Shown here piece after piece: positions 41,806-51,420 of a DNA stretch of 64,000 nucleotides. Both the position numbers and the translations under genes were made by a program. The number at the start of each line of letters is the position of its first letter. The stretch's first letter is position 1. The DNA is from Lachnospiraceae bacterium XBD2001 (GTDB lineage: Bacteria > Bacillota > Clostridia > Lachnospirales > Lachnospiraceae), in the NCBI GenBank assembly GCA_900116395.1, contig FPAN01000002.1, positions 558,001 through 622,000 on the forward strand, given 5' to 3'. Under the pieces are notes generated by a model, which was given only the letters and a program-made list of their open reading frames with translations, had not been told where the DNA came from and did no database searches.

Positions 41806-41815
41806 AATTTCTATC

Positions 41816-43456
41816 TTAGTTATCTTCCTCATCATCAGAAGACATGGAGTAAACCTGACGCTTACGAGCCATCTCATCAGACTCAAGGTATTCATCGTAA
41901 GTGGTGATCTTATCAATCATGGTTCCGTTCGGAAGAATCTCCATGATTCGATTGGCAGTGGTCTCAACAATCTGGTGGTCACGGGAGGAGAAGAGGATAA
42001 CACCAGGGAACTTCTTCAGTCCCTCATTCAAAGCGGTGATACTCTCCATATCCAAGTGGTCTGTCGGCTCATCCAGCATCAAAACGTTGGAACCTTCAAT
42101 CATCATACGGGAGAGAAGTACACGAACTTTCTCACCACCGGAGAGAACGCGCATCTTCTTCACACCGTCTTCACCGGCGAACAACATACGTCCCAAGAAA
42201 CCACGAACATAAGTGGCATCCTTAATCTCGGAGAACTGGGTCAACCAATCAACGATGATTAAGTCGGTATCGAAAATCTTGGTGTTGTCCTTCGGGAAGT
42301 AGGACTGGGAAGTAGTAACACCCCACTTGTACTCACCCTCGTCCGGCTCCATCTCGCCGGCAAGAATCTGGAACAATACGGTCTTAGCAGCTTCGTTACT
42401 TCCGACGAAAGCAACCTTATCATCATGGTTCAAAGTGAAGGAGATGTTATCCAATACCTTCACGCCATCGATGGTCTTGGAAATGCCATCAACGGTAAGA
42501 ACCTCATTACCGATTTCACGGTTAGGACGGAAGTCAATGTAAGGGTACTTACGGCTGGATGGACGAATGTCATCGAGCTGAATCTTCTCCAATGCACGCT
42601 TACGGGAAGTTGCCTGCTTGGACTTAGAAGCGTTCGCGGAGAATCGCTGAATGAACTCCTGTAACTCCTTAATCTGTTCTTCCTTCTTCTTGTTAGCTTC
42701 CTTACGCTGCTTCATAAGCAACTGAGAAGACTCATACCAGAAGTCGTAGTTACCGGCATAGAGCTGAATCTTGCCGTAGTCGATATCTGCAGTATCGGTA
42801 CAAACCTTATTCAGGAAATAACGGTCATGGGATACAACGATAATGGTGTTCTCAAAGTTAATCAAGAACTCCTCTAACCATGCGATTGCATCCAAATCCA
42901 AGTGGTTGGTCGGCTCATCGAGAAGAAGAATATCCGGGTTACCGAACAAAGCCTTCGCAAGAAGTACCTTGACCTTGGTAGCACCGTTCAAATCACCCAT
43001 GATAGAGTAGTGCTCCTCGGTAGGAATACCAAGACCGTTCAATAACTGTGCTGCATCGGACTCTGCATTCCAGCCGTCCATCTCTGCAAACTCAGCCTCT
43101 AACTCGCTGGCGCGGATACCATCTTCGTCGGAAAAATCTTCCTTGGAGTAGATGGCTTCCTTCTCCTTCATAATATCGTAGAGACGCTTGTTACCCATGA
43201 TAACGGTATCAAGAACGGTGTAAGCGTCGTATTTAAAATGATCCTGCTCTAAGAAGGAAAGACGCTGTCCCGGTGTGATAATGATATCACCGTTGGTAGG
43301 CTCTAACTGTCCGGATAAGATCTTAAGGAAGGTAGACTTACCTGCACCGTTAGCACCAATCAAACCGTAGCAGTTTCCTTCGGTAAACTTGATATTGACG
43401 TCTTCGAAGAGGGCCTTCTTGCCCAGACGAAGTGTAATATTACTTGCCTGAATCAT
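41816..43456 (-). CDS. ABC-F ATPase, YkpA/YbiT type
   Basis: A 546-residue soluble protein with two ABC domains joined by the ABC-F linker, thought to act on ribosomes rather than transport. Domain 1 has Walker A GANGAGKS, Walker B LLLDEPTNHLD and H-loop VSHDRYFL. Domain 2 has LSGGEKVRVLLSRMM, LMLDEPTDHLD, and an H-loop FSSRDHQIV in which the switch histidine is replaced by arginine. The first domain's signature is also degenerate (LNGATKVKVLL). RBS AAGGAT on the - strand fits ATG 43456. Antibiotic protection is possible but unproven. Confidence 0.93.
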   Translation of the reverse strand: MIQASNITLRLGKKALFEDVNIKFTEGNCYGLIGANGAGKSTFLKILSGQLEPTNGDIIITPGQRLSFLEQDHFKYDAYTVLDTVIMGNKRLYDIMKEKEAIYSKEDFSDEDGIRASELEAEFAEMDGWNAESDAAQLLNGLGIPTEEHYSIMGDLNGATKVKVLLAKALFGNPDILLLDEPTNHLDLDAIAWLEEFLINFENTIIVVSHDRYFLNKVCTDTADIDYGKIQLYAGNYDFWYESSQLLMKQRKEANKKKEEQIKELQEFIQRFSANASKSKQATSRKRALEKIQLDDIRPSSRKYPYIDFRPNREIGNEVLTVDGISKTIDGVKVLDNISFTLNHDDKVAFVGSNEAAKTVLFQILAGEMEPDEGEYKWGVTTSQSYFPKDNTKIFDTDLIIVDWLTQFSEIKDATYVRGFLGRMLFAGEDGVKKMRVLSGGEKVRVLLSRMMIEGSNVLMLDEPTDHLDMESITALNEGLKKFPGVILFSSRDHQIVETTANRIMEILPNGTMIDKITTYDEYLESDEMARKRQVYSMSSDDEEDN

Positions 43457-43500
43457 TGATTACATCCTTTCTACTTATAAAAATACACAAAATCTGTCTT

Positions 43501-43542
43501 ATTATAATGGAGATTGAAAAAAAGTACAAATAGAAATATAAT
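43501..43542. promoter_or_regulatory. Overlapping divergent promoters (ABC-F and MCP)
   Basis: For the + strand, TTGAAA (43514-43519) and TATAAT (43537-43542) are 17 nt apart and drive the chemotaxis gene. For the - strand, TTGTAC (complement of 43524-43529) and TATAAT (complement of 43501-43506) are 17 nt apart and drive the ABC-F gene. The two overlap by 16 nt in their spacer/-35 parts, so polymerase can serve only one side at a time. Confidence 0.75.
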
Positions 43543-43603
43543 TTACCCATAAAACGGGCGCTTAAAAAGGGAATACTTTTAGGCGGAAAGGAGAGTCGTC
43601 CGT

Positions 43604-45055
43604 ATGGATACGAACAAAATTCATAAAAGTAATCTTATCGTTATTTGGGTCGGTATAATTATCATGACTGCTATGACTTGTCTTACTTATCATGACAGTG
43701 TAGCCATGATGGTGGGTGGCTCCTTATCTATGATTATTGCCGGAATTATCGGTCTTGTTTTCTATTTTTCCTCTGCCGGTGACTTAGCCAAGGCAATGGG
43801 AATTATCGTGGTACCATCTGTTGCAACCTTCATTTATTCCTATCTGGTTGGCGGAAGTGCCGTGTCTTTCTTAGCAAATTACCTGTTCGCTGCAATGGTG
43901 GCTATTTACTTTAACGAGAATTATATTAAATGGTATACCATCGTAATGGCAGTGATTTCCGTTATATCTATTATTTTTGATCCGCAAATTATCGACGGTG
44001 TATACGCTACTTATTCCGGAGCTGCTGTAAAAGCTGCGCTTTTGGTATTCGTAGAAGTTGCTTTGATTCAGGCAGTGCGCCGCGGACGTATGTTTATCGA
44101 TCATGCGGAGGAGACCTTGGGCCTGGTTCGTGAGAACGAAGAGGCTGCCAACGGCATCGCACAGAATCTGAACAATGCAATTTCCGATTGTAAGAATGGT
44201 ATGGCCAATTTGGTAGAGCAGGCCAACAGCGTGAGCGAGTCTGCAAGCCAGATGGGCAAGGTGGTAGAGAGCACCACCAATGCAACCATCGCTTTTTCCG
44301 AGAAGATTAGCAGTGCCAACGAGCAGGTAGACCGCAATTACGAGATGGCACAGAACTTAGAAGCATCCTTCGCTCAGGTTCGCCGGTCGGTAGATGACGG
44401 TGATACGGAAGCCAAGAATTTCCAGGAAGATTTGGGAGAGATGGTATCTGTTGTCGGCTCCGCAAGAGAAGCCACCGATGGCCTCTTGGCTGAGATGAGC
44501 AAGATTACCAGCATCCTGGAAGAGATTAATGCCATTGCCAGCCAGACCAATCTGTTATCTTTGAACGCTTCCATCGAGGCAGCAAGAGCAGGAGAGCACG
44601 GACGCGGATTTGCCGTTGTTGCGGATGAGATTCGTCTCTTGGCCGAGCAGTCCTCCCAGGCAGCAGATAACATTAAGGGCATTTTGGAGGGCTTGACGAC
44701 AACCACCGGTGATGTGTCCAACAAGATCAATGCCGGTGCTCAGGCAGCACAGGAAGGTGTGGAGAAGATGGTTGGCCTCTTAGAGGTATTCGACGGCATT
44801 CGCCATTCCACCACCGACGCGCAAGATGTGGTAAAGCAGGAGTATGAGGTCATCGAGAATATTCGTCATGTTTTCGGTGAGATTCAGGGCGAGATTGAGA
44901 CTCTGGTTGCAACCAACGAGGAGAACTCCGCGATGATTCAAAGCATTGCAGAGAGTATCATGGCACAGCATGATTCTGTCGGTGATGTCAAAGAAGAGAT
45001 TATGGGCATCGCAGGATTGTCAGATGATTTGAAGCAACAGTTTGCTGCAGACTAG
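43604..45055 (+). CDS. Methyl-accepting chemotaxis protein
   Basis: A 483-residue chemoreceptor. The N-terminal 165 residues are six membrane helices with no large sensor loop. The cytosolic part, from about 170, is a coiled-coil HAMP-less signalling domain, with the hairpin tip [20 protein letters not shown], then [20 protein letters not shown] (residues about 307-350), where CheA and CheW bind. No periplasmic ligand domain is seen, so it may sense energy state or an internal signal. It implies that the host has chemotaxis genes elsewhere. A strong terminator follows. Confidence 0.93.
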   Translation: MDTNKIHKSNLIVIWVGIIIMTAMTCLTYHDSVAMMVGGSLSMIIAGIIGLVFYFSSAGDLAKAMGIIVVPSVATFIYSYLVGGSAVSFLANYLFAAMVAIYFNENYIKWYTIVMAVISVISIIFDPQIIDGVYATYSGAAVKAALLVFVEVALIQAVRRGRMFIDHAEETLGLVRENEEAANGIAQNLNNAISDCKNGMANLVEQANSVSESASQMGKVVESTTNATIAFSEKISSANEQVDRNYEMAQNLEASFAQVRRSVDDGDTEAKNFQEDLGEMVSVVGSAREATDGLLAEMSKITSILEEINAIASQTNLLSLNASIEAARAGEHGRGFAVVADEIRLLAEQSSQAADNIKGILEGLTTTTGDVSNKINAGAQAAQEGVEKMVGLLEVFDGIRHSTTDAQDVVKQEYEVIENIRHVFGEIQGEIETLVATNEENSAMIQSIAESIMAQHDSVGDVKEEIMGIAGLSDDLKQQFAAD

Positions 45056-45084
45056 TGATTTCGCACAATACCAAATATAGAAGG

Positions 45085-45113
45085 GAGTCGCCTGAACTGG
45101 CGGCTCTTTTTTT
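45085..45113 (+). terminator. Rho-independent terminator after the MCP gene
   Basis: Arms GAGTCGCC (45085-45092) and GGCGGCTC (45099-45106), with one T-G pair, loop TGAACT, and seven T residues. Confidence 0.9.
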
Positions 45114-45198
45114 GCATGTGTATCGCATTTTGCATATTACATACAGTATTTCTTGTATAAATGTTCTAAAAGAAAAACAGTTTTGCCAGGGGCATATA

Positions 45199-45226
45199 TT
45201 GATTTTCCACACAAAAGTGCTAATAT
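45199..45226 (+). promoter_or_regulatory. Candidate promoter of PFOR
   Basis: TTGATT (45199-45204) and TAATAT (45221-45226) are 16 nt apart, 63 nt before the PFOR start. The rest of the 176-nt gap shows no clear operator. Confidence 0.55.
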
Positions 45227-45289
45227 TTGATTGTGTAGCCTATTTTTTCGTGAAATAGTGAAAAGTATATTTTTGTAGGAGGAAATACC

Positions 45290-48200
45290 ATGAAAAGAGC
45301 TATGAAAACCATGGATGGTAACCAGGCCGCAGCTCATGCTTCATATGCATTTACTGAAGTAGCAGCTATGTACCCGATTACCCCATCTTCTGTTATGCCT
45401 GAGCATGTAGATGAGTGGGCAAATGCAGGACGTAAGAACTTGTTTGGACAGACCGTTCAGATTACAGAAATGCAGTCTGAGGCTGGTGCTGCTGGTGCGG
45501 TTCACGGTTCCCTTGCAGCAGGTGCTTTGACAGCAACCTATACTGCTTCTCAGGGACTTTTACTTATGATTCCTAACCTTTACAAGATTGCAGGTGAAGG
45601 TCTTCCTGGAGTATTCAATGTATCTGCACGTTGTGTAGCTACTCACGCTTTGAATATCTTCGGTGATCATTCCGACGTATATGCATGCCGTCAGACCGGT
45701 GTTGCAATGCTTTGTGAGTCTTCCGTACAGGAAGTTATGGACTTAACTCCAGTTGCTCATTGCGCAGCAATTGAGGGTAAGGTTCCATTTATCAACTTCT
45801 TCGATGGATTCCGTACATCTCACGAAATCCAGAAGATTGAGACCTGGTCCGAGAAGGACAATTACGCTGAGTTGCGTGATTTGATGCCTTGGGACAAGGT
45901 AGAAGAGTTCAAGGCTAACGCTTTGAATCCTAACAAGCCGAAGGAAATGGGCTCCGCTCAGAACCCTGACTTGTTCTTCCAGTCCAGAGAGGCTTGCAAC
46001 TCTTACTATGATGAGTTGCCTGCTATCGTACAGAAGTACATGGACAAGATTAACGATATGATTGGCACCAACTACAAGTTGTTCAACTACTATGGTGCTC
46101 CGGATGCAGAGCGTGTCATTGTTGCTATGGGTTCCGTATGCGAGACCATCGATGAGACCATCGATTTCTTAATGGCTCGCGGCGAGAAGGTCGGCGTTGT
46201 TAAGGTTCGTTTGTATCGCCCATTCGTTAAGGAAGCTTTAATTGAGGCTATTCCTGATACCGTTAAGAGAATCTATGTATTAGATCGTACCAAGGAGCCT
46301 GGTTCTCTTGGTGAGCCGCTGTACTTAGACGTTGTTGCTGCTTTGAAGGGTAGCAAGTTCGACGCTGTTGAGGTATTTGGCGGACGTTACGGTCTTGGTT
46401 CCAAGGATACCGTTCCTGCTGATATCATCGCTGTATATCACAACGAGGATAAGGAAAGATTCACATTATCCATTACCGATGATGTTACACATCTTTCCCT
46501 TGAGCGTAAGGAAAATCCTGTTACTACTCCGGAAGGAACTACCAACTGTAAGTTCTGGGGTCTTGGTGCAGACGGTACCGTAGGTGCTAACAAGAACTCC
46601 ATCAAGATCATCGGTGATAATACCGACATGTACGCACAGGCATACTTTGATTATGATTCTAAGAAGTCCGGTGGTGTTACCATTTCTCACTTGCGTTTTG
46701 GTCACAAACCAATCCGTTCTACTTACTTAATCAGCCAGGCTAACTTCGTAGCTTGCCACTGTACTGCATACATCTACAAGTACAACATGGTTCAGGATCT
46801 TGTTCCTGGCGGAACATTCCTCTTCAACACTCAGTGGACTGAGGATGAGTTGGATGAGAAGCTTCCTGGACAGGTTAAGAGATACATCGCTGAGAACAAC
46901 ATTCAGTTCTACATCATCGATGGTGTTAAGATTGGTAAGGAAATCGGTCTTGGTAACCGTATCAATACCGTTCTTCAGTCTGCATTCTTCTCATTGACCA
47001 AGTTGATTCCGGAAGAGCAGGTTATCAAGCTCATGAAGGACGCAGCTACCAAGTCTTATGCGAAGAAGGGTGACGACATCGTTAAGATGAACCATGACGC
47101 TATTGATGCAGGTGCTACTGCATACGTTAAGGTTAACGTTCCTGAGTCCTGGAAGAACTGCAAGGATGATGACTTCTCCGCAGAAGTTAAGGGCGAAGGC
47201 GCAGCAGCAGAGTTCGTTCGTAACATCCAGCAGAAGGTTAACGCTCAGCAGGGTAACACCATTCCTGTATCCGTTGTTAAGAAGTACGTTGATGGTCATA
47301 CTCCATCCGGTACTGCAGCATTCGAGAAGCGTGGTGTAGCTACTGATGTTCCTGTATGGGATGTTACCAAGTGTATCCAGTGTAACCAGTGTTCTTATGT
47401 ATGTCCTCATGCAGCAATCCGTCCGGTTGCTATGACTGAGGCTGAGGCAGCAGCTGCTCCTGCAGATATGCCAATGAAGGATATGACCGGTATGCCGGGT
47501 ATGAAGTTCGCAATCGTTGTTTCCGCATTTGACTGTACCGGATGTGGATCCTGCGTGAACGTATGTCCTGACAAGGTTCAGGCCATCACAATGCAGTCCT
47601 TCGAGGAGAACGAGGGTGAGCAGAAGTTCTTCGATTACGCTGTAACCTTGCCAGAGAAGCAGGAAGTAATCGACAAGTTTAAGATCAATACCGTTAAGGG
47701 TAGCCAGTTCAAGCAGCCATTACTTGAGTTCTCCGGAGCTTGCGGTGGTTGTGGTGAGACCCCTTATGCGAAGTTAATCACTCAGTTGTTCGGTGATAGA
47801 ATGTACATTGCAAACGCAACCGGATGTTCCTCTATCTGGGGTAACTCCTCACCTTCTACACCTTACACCACCAACTTCAAGGGACAGGGACCTGCATGGT
47901 CTAACTCCTTGTTCGAGGATGCAGCTGAGTTCGGTTATGGTATGTTACTTGCTCAGAGAGCAATCCGTGATCGTTTGAAGAATACTTTGGACGAGTTATG
48001 CGAGAAGACCTCTGATGCAAATCTTAAGTCTGCTGTTAAGGAGTGGAATGACACCTTCAATAGTGGTGTAACCAACGGACCTGCAACCGACGCATTGGTA
48101 GCAGCTCTTGAGGCTGAAGGATCTGAGACCGCTAAGGCAGTACTTAAGGAGAAGGATTACCTCTCCAAGAAGTCTCAGTGGGTATTCGGTGGTGACGGAT

Positions 48201-48829
48201 GGGCTTACGATATCGGCTTCGGCGGATTAGACCACATCATCGCTTCCGGCCGTGACATCAACGTTATGGTTTACGATACTGAGGTTTACTCCAATACCGG
48301 TGGACAGTCTTCTAAGTCTACACCTCTTGGTGCAACTGCACAGTTCGCAGCAGGCGGAAAAGAGACCAAGAAGAAAGATCTTGCAGGTATTGCAATGAGC
48401 TACGGATATGTATACGTTGCTCAGATCAACATGGGTGCTGATCCTGCACAGTGTGTTAAGGCTCTTGCAGAGGCAGAGGCTTATCCGGGACCTTCTATCA
48501 TCATCGCTTACGCTCCATGTATCAACCATGGTATCCGTAAGGGTATGTCCAAGGCACAGACTGAGGAGAAGCTTGCAGTTGAGGCAGGATACTGGTTCGA
48601 CTTCAGATTCAACCCAGAGCTTGCTAAGGAAGGCAAGGACGCATTCATCCTTGATTCCAAGGCTCCGACCGGAGACTTCCAGGAATTCTTGAAGGGTGAG
48701 AGCCGTTACGCAGCACTTGCTAAGTTCAATCCGAACAAGGCTGCTAAGTTGTTCGCAGAGTCCGAGCAGCAGTACAAGGAGCGTTACCAGTACTTGAACA
48801 AGTTGGTAGACCTCTACAAAGCAGATTAA
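45290..48829 (+). CDS. nifJ: Pyruvate:ferredoxin oxidoreductase
   Basis: A 1179-residue single-chain PFOR that converts pyruvate and CoA to acetyl-CoA, CO2 and reduced ferredoxin in the cytosol, the key anaerobic step. Seen in order: the N-terminal TPP-pyrimidine domain (MYPITPSSVMPEHVDEW), the middle CoA and gamma-type domains, two 4Fe-4S cluster sites (C695, C698, C701, C705 and C749, C752, C755, C759), a third-cluster motif GACGGCGETPYAKL, and the TPP-binding GDGWAYDIGFGG. Codon choice is strongly biased, fitting very high expression. RBS AGGAGG. It has its own promoter and terminator. Confidence 0.98.
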   Translation: MKRAMKTMDGNQAAAHASYAFTEVAAMYPITPSSVMPEHVDEWANAGRKNLFGQTVQITEMQSEAGAAGAVHGSLAAGALTATYTASQGLLLMIPNLYKIAGEGLPGVFNVSARCVATHALNIFGDHSDVYACRQTGVAMLCESSVQEVMDLTPVAHCAAIEGKVPFINFFDGFRTSHEIQKIETWSEKDNYAELRDLMPWDKVEEFKANALNPNKPKEMGSAQNPDLFFQSREACNSYYDELPAIVQKYMDKINDMIGTNYKLFNYYGAPDAERVIVAMGSVCETIDETIDFLMARGEKVGVVKVRLYRPFVKEALIEAIPDTVKRIYVLDRTKEPGSLGEPLYLDVVAALKGSKFDAVEVFGGRYGLGSKDTVPADIIAVYHNEDKERFTLSITDDVTHLSLERKENPVTTPEGTTNCKFWGLGADGTVGANKNSIKIIGDNTDMYAQAYFDYDSKKSGGVTISHLRFGHKPIRSTYLISQANFVACHCTAYIYKYNMVQDLVPGGTFLFNTQWTEDELDEKLPGQVKRYIAENNIQFYIIDGVKIGKEIGLGNRINTVLQSAFFSLTKLIPEEQVIKLMKDAATKSYAKKGDDIVKMNHDAIDAGATAYVKVNVPESWKNCKDDDFSAEVKGEGAAAEFVRNIQQKVNAQQGNTIPVSVVKKYVDGHTPSGTAAFEKRGVATDVPVWDVTKCIQCNQCSYVCPHAAIRPVAMTEAEAAAAPADMPMKDMTGMPGMKFAIVVSAFDCTGCGSCVNVCPDKVQAITMQSFEENEGEQKFFDYAVTLPEKQEVIDKFKINTVKGSQFKQPLLEFSGACGGCGETPYAKLITQLFGDRMYIANATGCSSIWGNSSPSTPYTTNFKGQGPAWSNSLFEDAAEFGYGMLLAQRAIRDRLKNTLDELCEKTSDANLKSAVKEWNDTFNSGVTNGPATDALVAALEAEGSETAKAVLKEKDYLSKKSQWVFGGDGWAYDIGFGGLDHIIASGRDINVMVYDTEVYSNTGGQSSKSTPLGATAQFAAGGKETKKKDLAGIAMSYGYVYVAQINMGADPAQCVKALAEAEAYPGPSIIIAYAPCINHGIRKGMSKAQTEEKLAVEAGYWFDFRFNPELAKEGKDAFILDSKAPTGDFQEFLKGESRYAALAKFNPNKAAKLFAESEQQYKERYQYLNKLVDLYKAD

Positions 48830-48858
48830 TTCTTCCTACAAGAATTATGAATAAAATG

Positions 48859-48887
48859 CCGTCCTCCCTAGGGAGGGCGGTATTTTT
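48859..48887 (+). terminator. Rho-independent terminator after PFOR
   Basis: CCGTCCTCCC (48859-48868) and GGGAGGGCGG (48871-48880) pair with one G-T and an opened loop, then TATTTTT. Confidence 0.9.
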
Positions 48888-48901
48888 GTTTGGATTCATC
48901 G

Positions 48902-48930
48902 TTTACAAAGAAAAGCCAAAATGCTATCAT
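48902..48930 (+). promoter_or_regulatory. Promoter for the coiled-coil membrane gene
   Basis: TTTACA (48902-48907) and TATCAT (48925-48930) are 17 nt apart. The -10 lies inside a 14-nt palindrome GCTATCATGATAGC (48923-48936) that could be an operator. Confidence 0.65.
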
Positions 48931-48978
48931 GATAGCGGATGTATTTTGATAACTACTTGATGGGGAGTAATCATACAC

Positions 48979-49686
48979 ATGAGTAACGACGATAAGAGAG
49001 ATGCATGGGACCTCGTAAGAGACGAGTCTGTGGATCAGGAAGGATCTTCCGTGAATAATACAGCAACGAACGAAACACTGACGAATGTAGAACCGTTAGA
49101 AGATAATCTGTTAGTTCAGATTGATGCATTTCGTGATAAGGCGAAGCAGTTACAGGGACTGATTAATGCCAAGCAGAATCGTGTGCGTGAATTGGAAGGC
49201 TTAGTAGCTGAGAAGGAAGAACAGAATCAGAAGCTACAGGATGAGCTTACCAAGAAGCAGGAAGAAGCAGACGGACTTGTTACCAGTGTGGAGACCCAGG
49301 TAGATCGAATGCTGAAATCCTTGCGAGGCAATATGGATGACTTCAATGACAATGTTGCCAAGCAGGTGAACACCAGCCAGGAGGAGGCGAAGAAGCAATC
49401 CGCCAGCATCCAGGAATCCGTGGACAAGATTAATGACAGTCTGGAGACCTTGAAGAACGAAATCGGTGCACGCATCCATTCCGAGAACGTGAAGGTTTAC
49501 CGCAATGTACAGGATTTGTTCAAGGAACAAGAGGAGAAGATGACCGCCGAGGACGTGGCGTATCGAGTAGAGATGGAACAGAAGTATCGTTCCATGAAAA
49601 TACGATTTGGGGTAGCGCTTACATTACTGATTATTTCTATTGCAGTACAGGTTGTAACAGCGCTTACGGTTATGGGGATTCTGTAA
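48979..49686 (+). CDS. Coiled-coil protein with C-terminal membrane helix
   Basis: A 235-residue protein without an enzyme motif. Residues about 45-195 form a long coiled coil with heptads (AKQLQGLINAKQNRVRELEG, SVETQVDRMLKSLRGNMDDF). Residues 209-233 are a membrane helix (GVALTLLIISIAVQVVTAL), which leaves the coil in the cytosol. It looks like a scaffold or tether. It has its own promoter and terminator, so it is a single-gene unit. Confidence 0.78.
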   Translation: MSNDDKRDAWDLVRDESVDQEGSSVNNTATNETLTNVEPLEDNLLVQIDAFRDKAKQLQGLINAKQNRVRELEGLVAEKEEQNQKLQDELTKKQEEADGLVTSVETQVDRMLKSLRGNMDDFNDNVAKQVNTSQEEAKKQSASIQESVDKINDSLETLKNEIGARIHSENVKVYRNVQDLFKEQEEKMTAEDVAYRVEMEQKYRSMKIRFGVALTLLIISIAVQVVTALTVMGIL

Positions 49687-49698
49687 TCGCATAGGTAT

Positions 49699-49734
49699 AA
49701 GGATCGAGCCTTAAGAGGGGTCGGTCCTTATTTT
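49699..49734 (+). terminator. Rho-independent-like terminator
   Basis: AAGGATCGA (49699-49707) and TCGGTCCTT (49721-49729) pair over 9 bp with one T-G, 13-nt loop, and a TTATTTTA tail. Confidence 0.7.
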
Positions 49735-49752
49735 AGCTTTTAGGAGAATCAT

Positions 49753-51417
49753 ATGAGTAGTAATAAGAAAAACACAGTATGGGTCATTGGTCATAAGAAT
49801 CCGGATACGGATTCTATTTGTGCGGCCATTGCCTATGCAAACCTGAAGAACATCACAGAAGAAGATGAGTATATTCCTAAGAAGGCTGGGAATATTAATG
49901 AAGAGACACGTTATGTACTGAAGCGATTTGGCGTGAAGCCACCGCAGACCGTATCCGATGTGGGAGCACAGATTAAGGATATCGATTATCGTCATACACC
50001 GGGTGTGGATGGCCATATCTCCCTGAAGAAGGCTTGGGAGATGATGAAGTCTGAGAATGTTGTTACCCTTCCGGTAGTTGCACCGAATGGGAAGCTAAAC
50101 GGCGTCATCGTTAACGGTGATATCGCCTACGCCTATATGGATGTCTATGACAATCGTGTCTTGTCTGAGGCTCGTACCCAGTACAAGAACATGATTGAGA
50201 TTCTTAACGGTAAGATGCACTGCGGTAATGAGCATGCATACTTCATGAACGGTAAGGTTGTTGTTACCACCTCCAACCGCGATGATATTCGTGATGAGGT
50301 AGAAGGCGACGATCTGGTTATTGTAGGTAATGTCATTGAGCGTCAGCGTATTGTCTTGGAACGTATTCCAAGCTGTATGATTATTACCGGCGCAACAACC
50401 GTAGATCCGGAGATTTTGAAGACGGCAGAAGCCATTGACTGCGTTGTTATTACAACAGAGTTCGATAGCTTCACCACAGCAAGATTAATTAACCAGAGTA
50501 TTCCGATTCGTTACTTAATGACGAGAGAGAAGATTGTATCCTTCGATCCGGAGGATTACGTAGACGATGTGAAGGAGACCGTATCTAAGGTTCGTCATCG
50601 TGACTTCCCAATCTTAGATGAGGACTACCACTACATTGGTATGTTCTCCCGTCGTAACTTATTGAATCCGGAGAAGAAGCGGGTGATTCTCGTAGATCAC
50701 AACGAGAAGAGCCAGGCAGTGGATGGTATCGATGATGCAGCAATCTTAGAGATTATCGATCATCATAAGCTTGGTAGCTTAGAGACCATTCAGCCAATCT
50801 ACTTCCGTAATCAGCCGGTGGGTTGTTGTTCTACCATCGTAGCGATGATGTACGAAGAGAAGAAGGCACCGATGGAGCCGCATATTGCAGGGTTGTTGTT
50901 ATCTGCAATTCTTTCCGATACCTTGATGTTCCGTTCTCCAACCTGCACTCAGGTGGATATTAAGATTGCCAAGAAATTGGCCAAGATTGCAGGCGTAGAC
51001 TACGAAGAACTGGCCATGTCTATGTTTGAGGCGGGCAGTAACTTCAACGGACGTACCATCGAGCAGATTTTCTATCAGGATTTCAAGTCCTTTAACTTAG
51101 AGGACATTACCTTCGGTGTATCCCAGGTCAGCGCCGTATCCGAGAAGCAGTTGGCTGCCATCTCTGACGACTTGCAGACCTACCTGGAGAAGGTATTAAC
51201 GGAGCGTAATCTGGATATGGTATTCGTTATGCTTACGGATATTTTAGACCAGAAGACACGACTTCTTTTTGCCGGTCATGATGCGGAGACCGTTGCAAGA
51301 CGTGCCTTCCACCAGGAGGCCAAGAAGACCGATAAGATTATCGTACCGGGACTGGTATCCCGTAAGAAACAGTTAATTCCTGCAGTCATCGAGACCTTGC
51401 AGGCAATGGCGGAGTAA
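49753..51417 (+). CDS. ppaC: Family II inorganic pyrophosphatase with CBS/DRTGG insert
   Basis: A 554-residue manganese-dependent pyrophosphatase. The DHH core begins VWVIGHKNPDTDSICAA (ligands H14, D18, D20) and continues with DHHKLGS after a regulatory insert of about 250 residues made of two CBS halves with a DRTGG domain between them, which bind adenine nucleotides and tune activity. The C-terminal DHHA2 half (SVSQVSAVSEKQ-like region and R-K-K-Q) follows. Short family II enzymes have about 310 residues, so the extra length is the insert. It starts an operon of three close genes. Confidence 0.96.
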   Translation: MSSNKKNTVWVIGHKNPDTDSICAAIAYANLKNITEEDEYIPKKAGNINEETRYVLKRFGVKPPQTVSDVGAQIKDIDYRHTPGVDGHISLKKAWEMMKSENVVTLPVVAPNGKLNGVIVNGDIAYAYMDVYDNRVLSEARTQYKNMIEILNGKMHCGNEHAYFMNGKVVVTTSNRDDIRDEVEGDDLVIVGNVIERQRIVLERIPSCMIITGATTVDPEILKTAEAIDCVVITTEFDSFTTARLINQSIPIRYLMTREKIVSFDPEDYVDDVKETVSKVRHRDFPILDEDYHYIGMFSRRNLLNPEKKRVILVDHNEKSQAVDGIDDAAILEIIDHHKLGSLETIQPIYFRNQPVGCCSTIVAMMYEEKKAPMEPHIAGLLLSAILSDTLMFRSPTCTQVDIKIAKKLAKIAGVDYEELAMSMFEAGSNFNGRTIEQIFYQDFKSFNLEDITFGVSQVSAVSEKQLAAISDDLQTYLEKVLTERNLDMVFVMLTDILDQKTRLLFAGHDAETVARRAFHQEAKKTDKIIVPGLVSRKKQLIPAVIETLQAMAE

Positions 51418-51420
51418 TCT

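Noticed and set aside
43543-43603. Cyclic-di-GMP riboswitch before the chemotaxis gene
   Set aside because: The 60-nt leader is too short and lacks the conserved GEMM core.
45114-45289. Rex operator before PFOR
   Set aside because: No TTGTTAA-N4-TTAACAA-like palindrome was found; only A/T-rich sequence and a plausible promoter.
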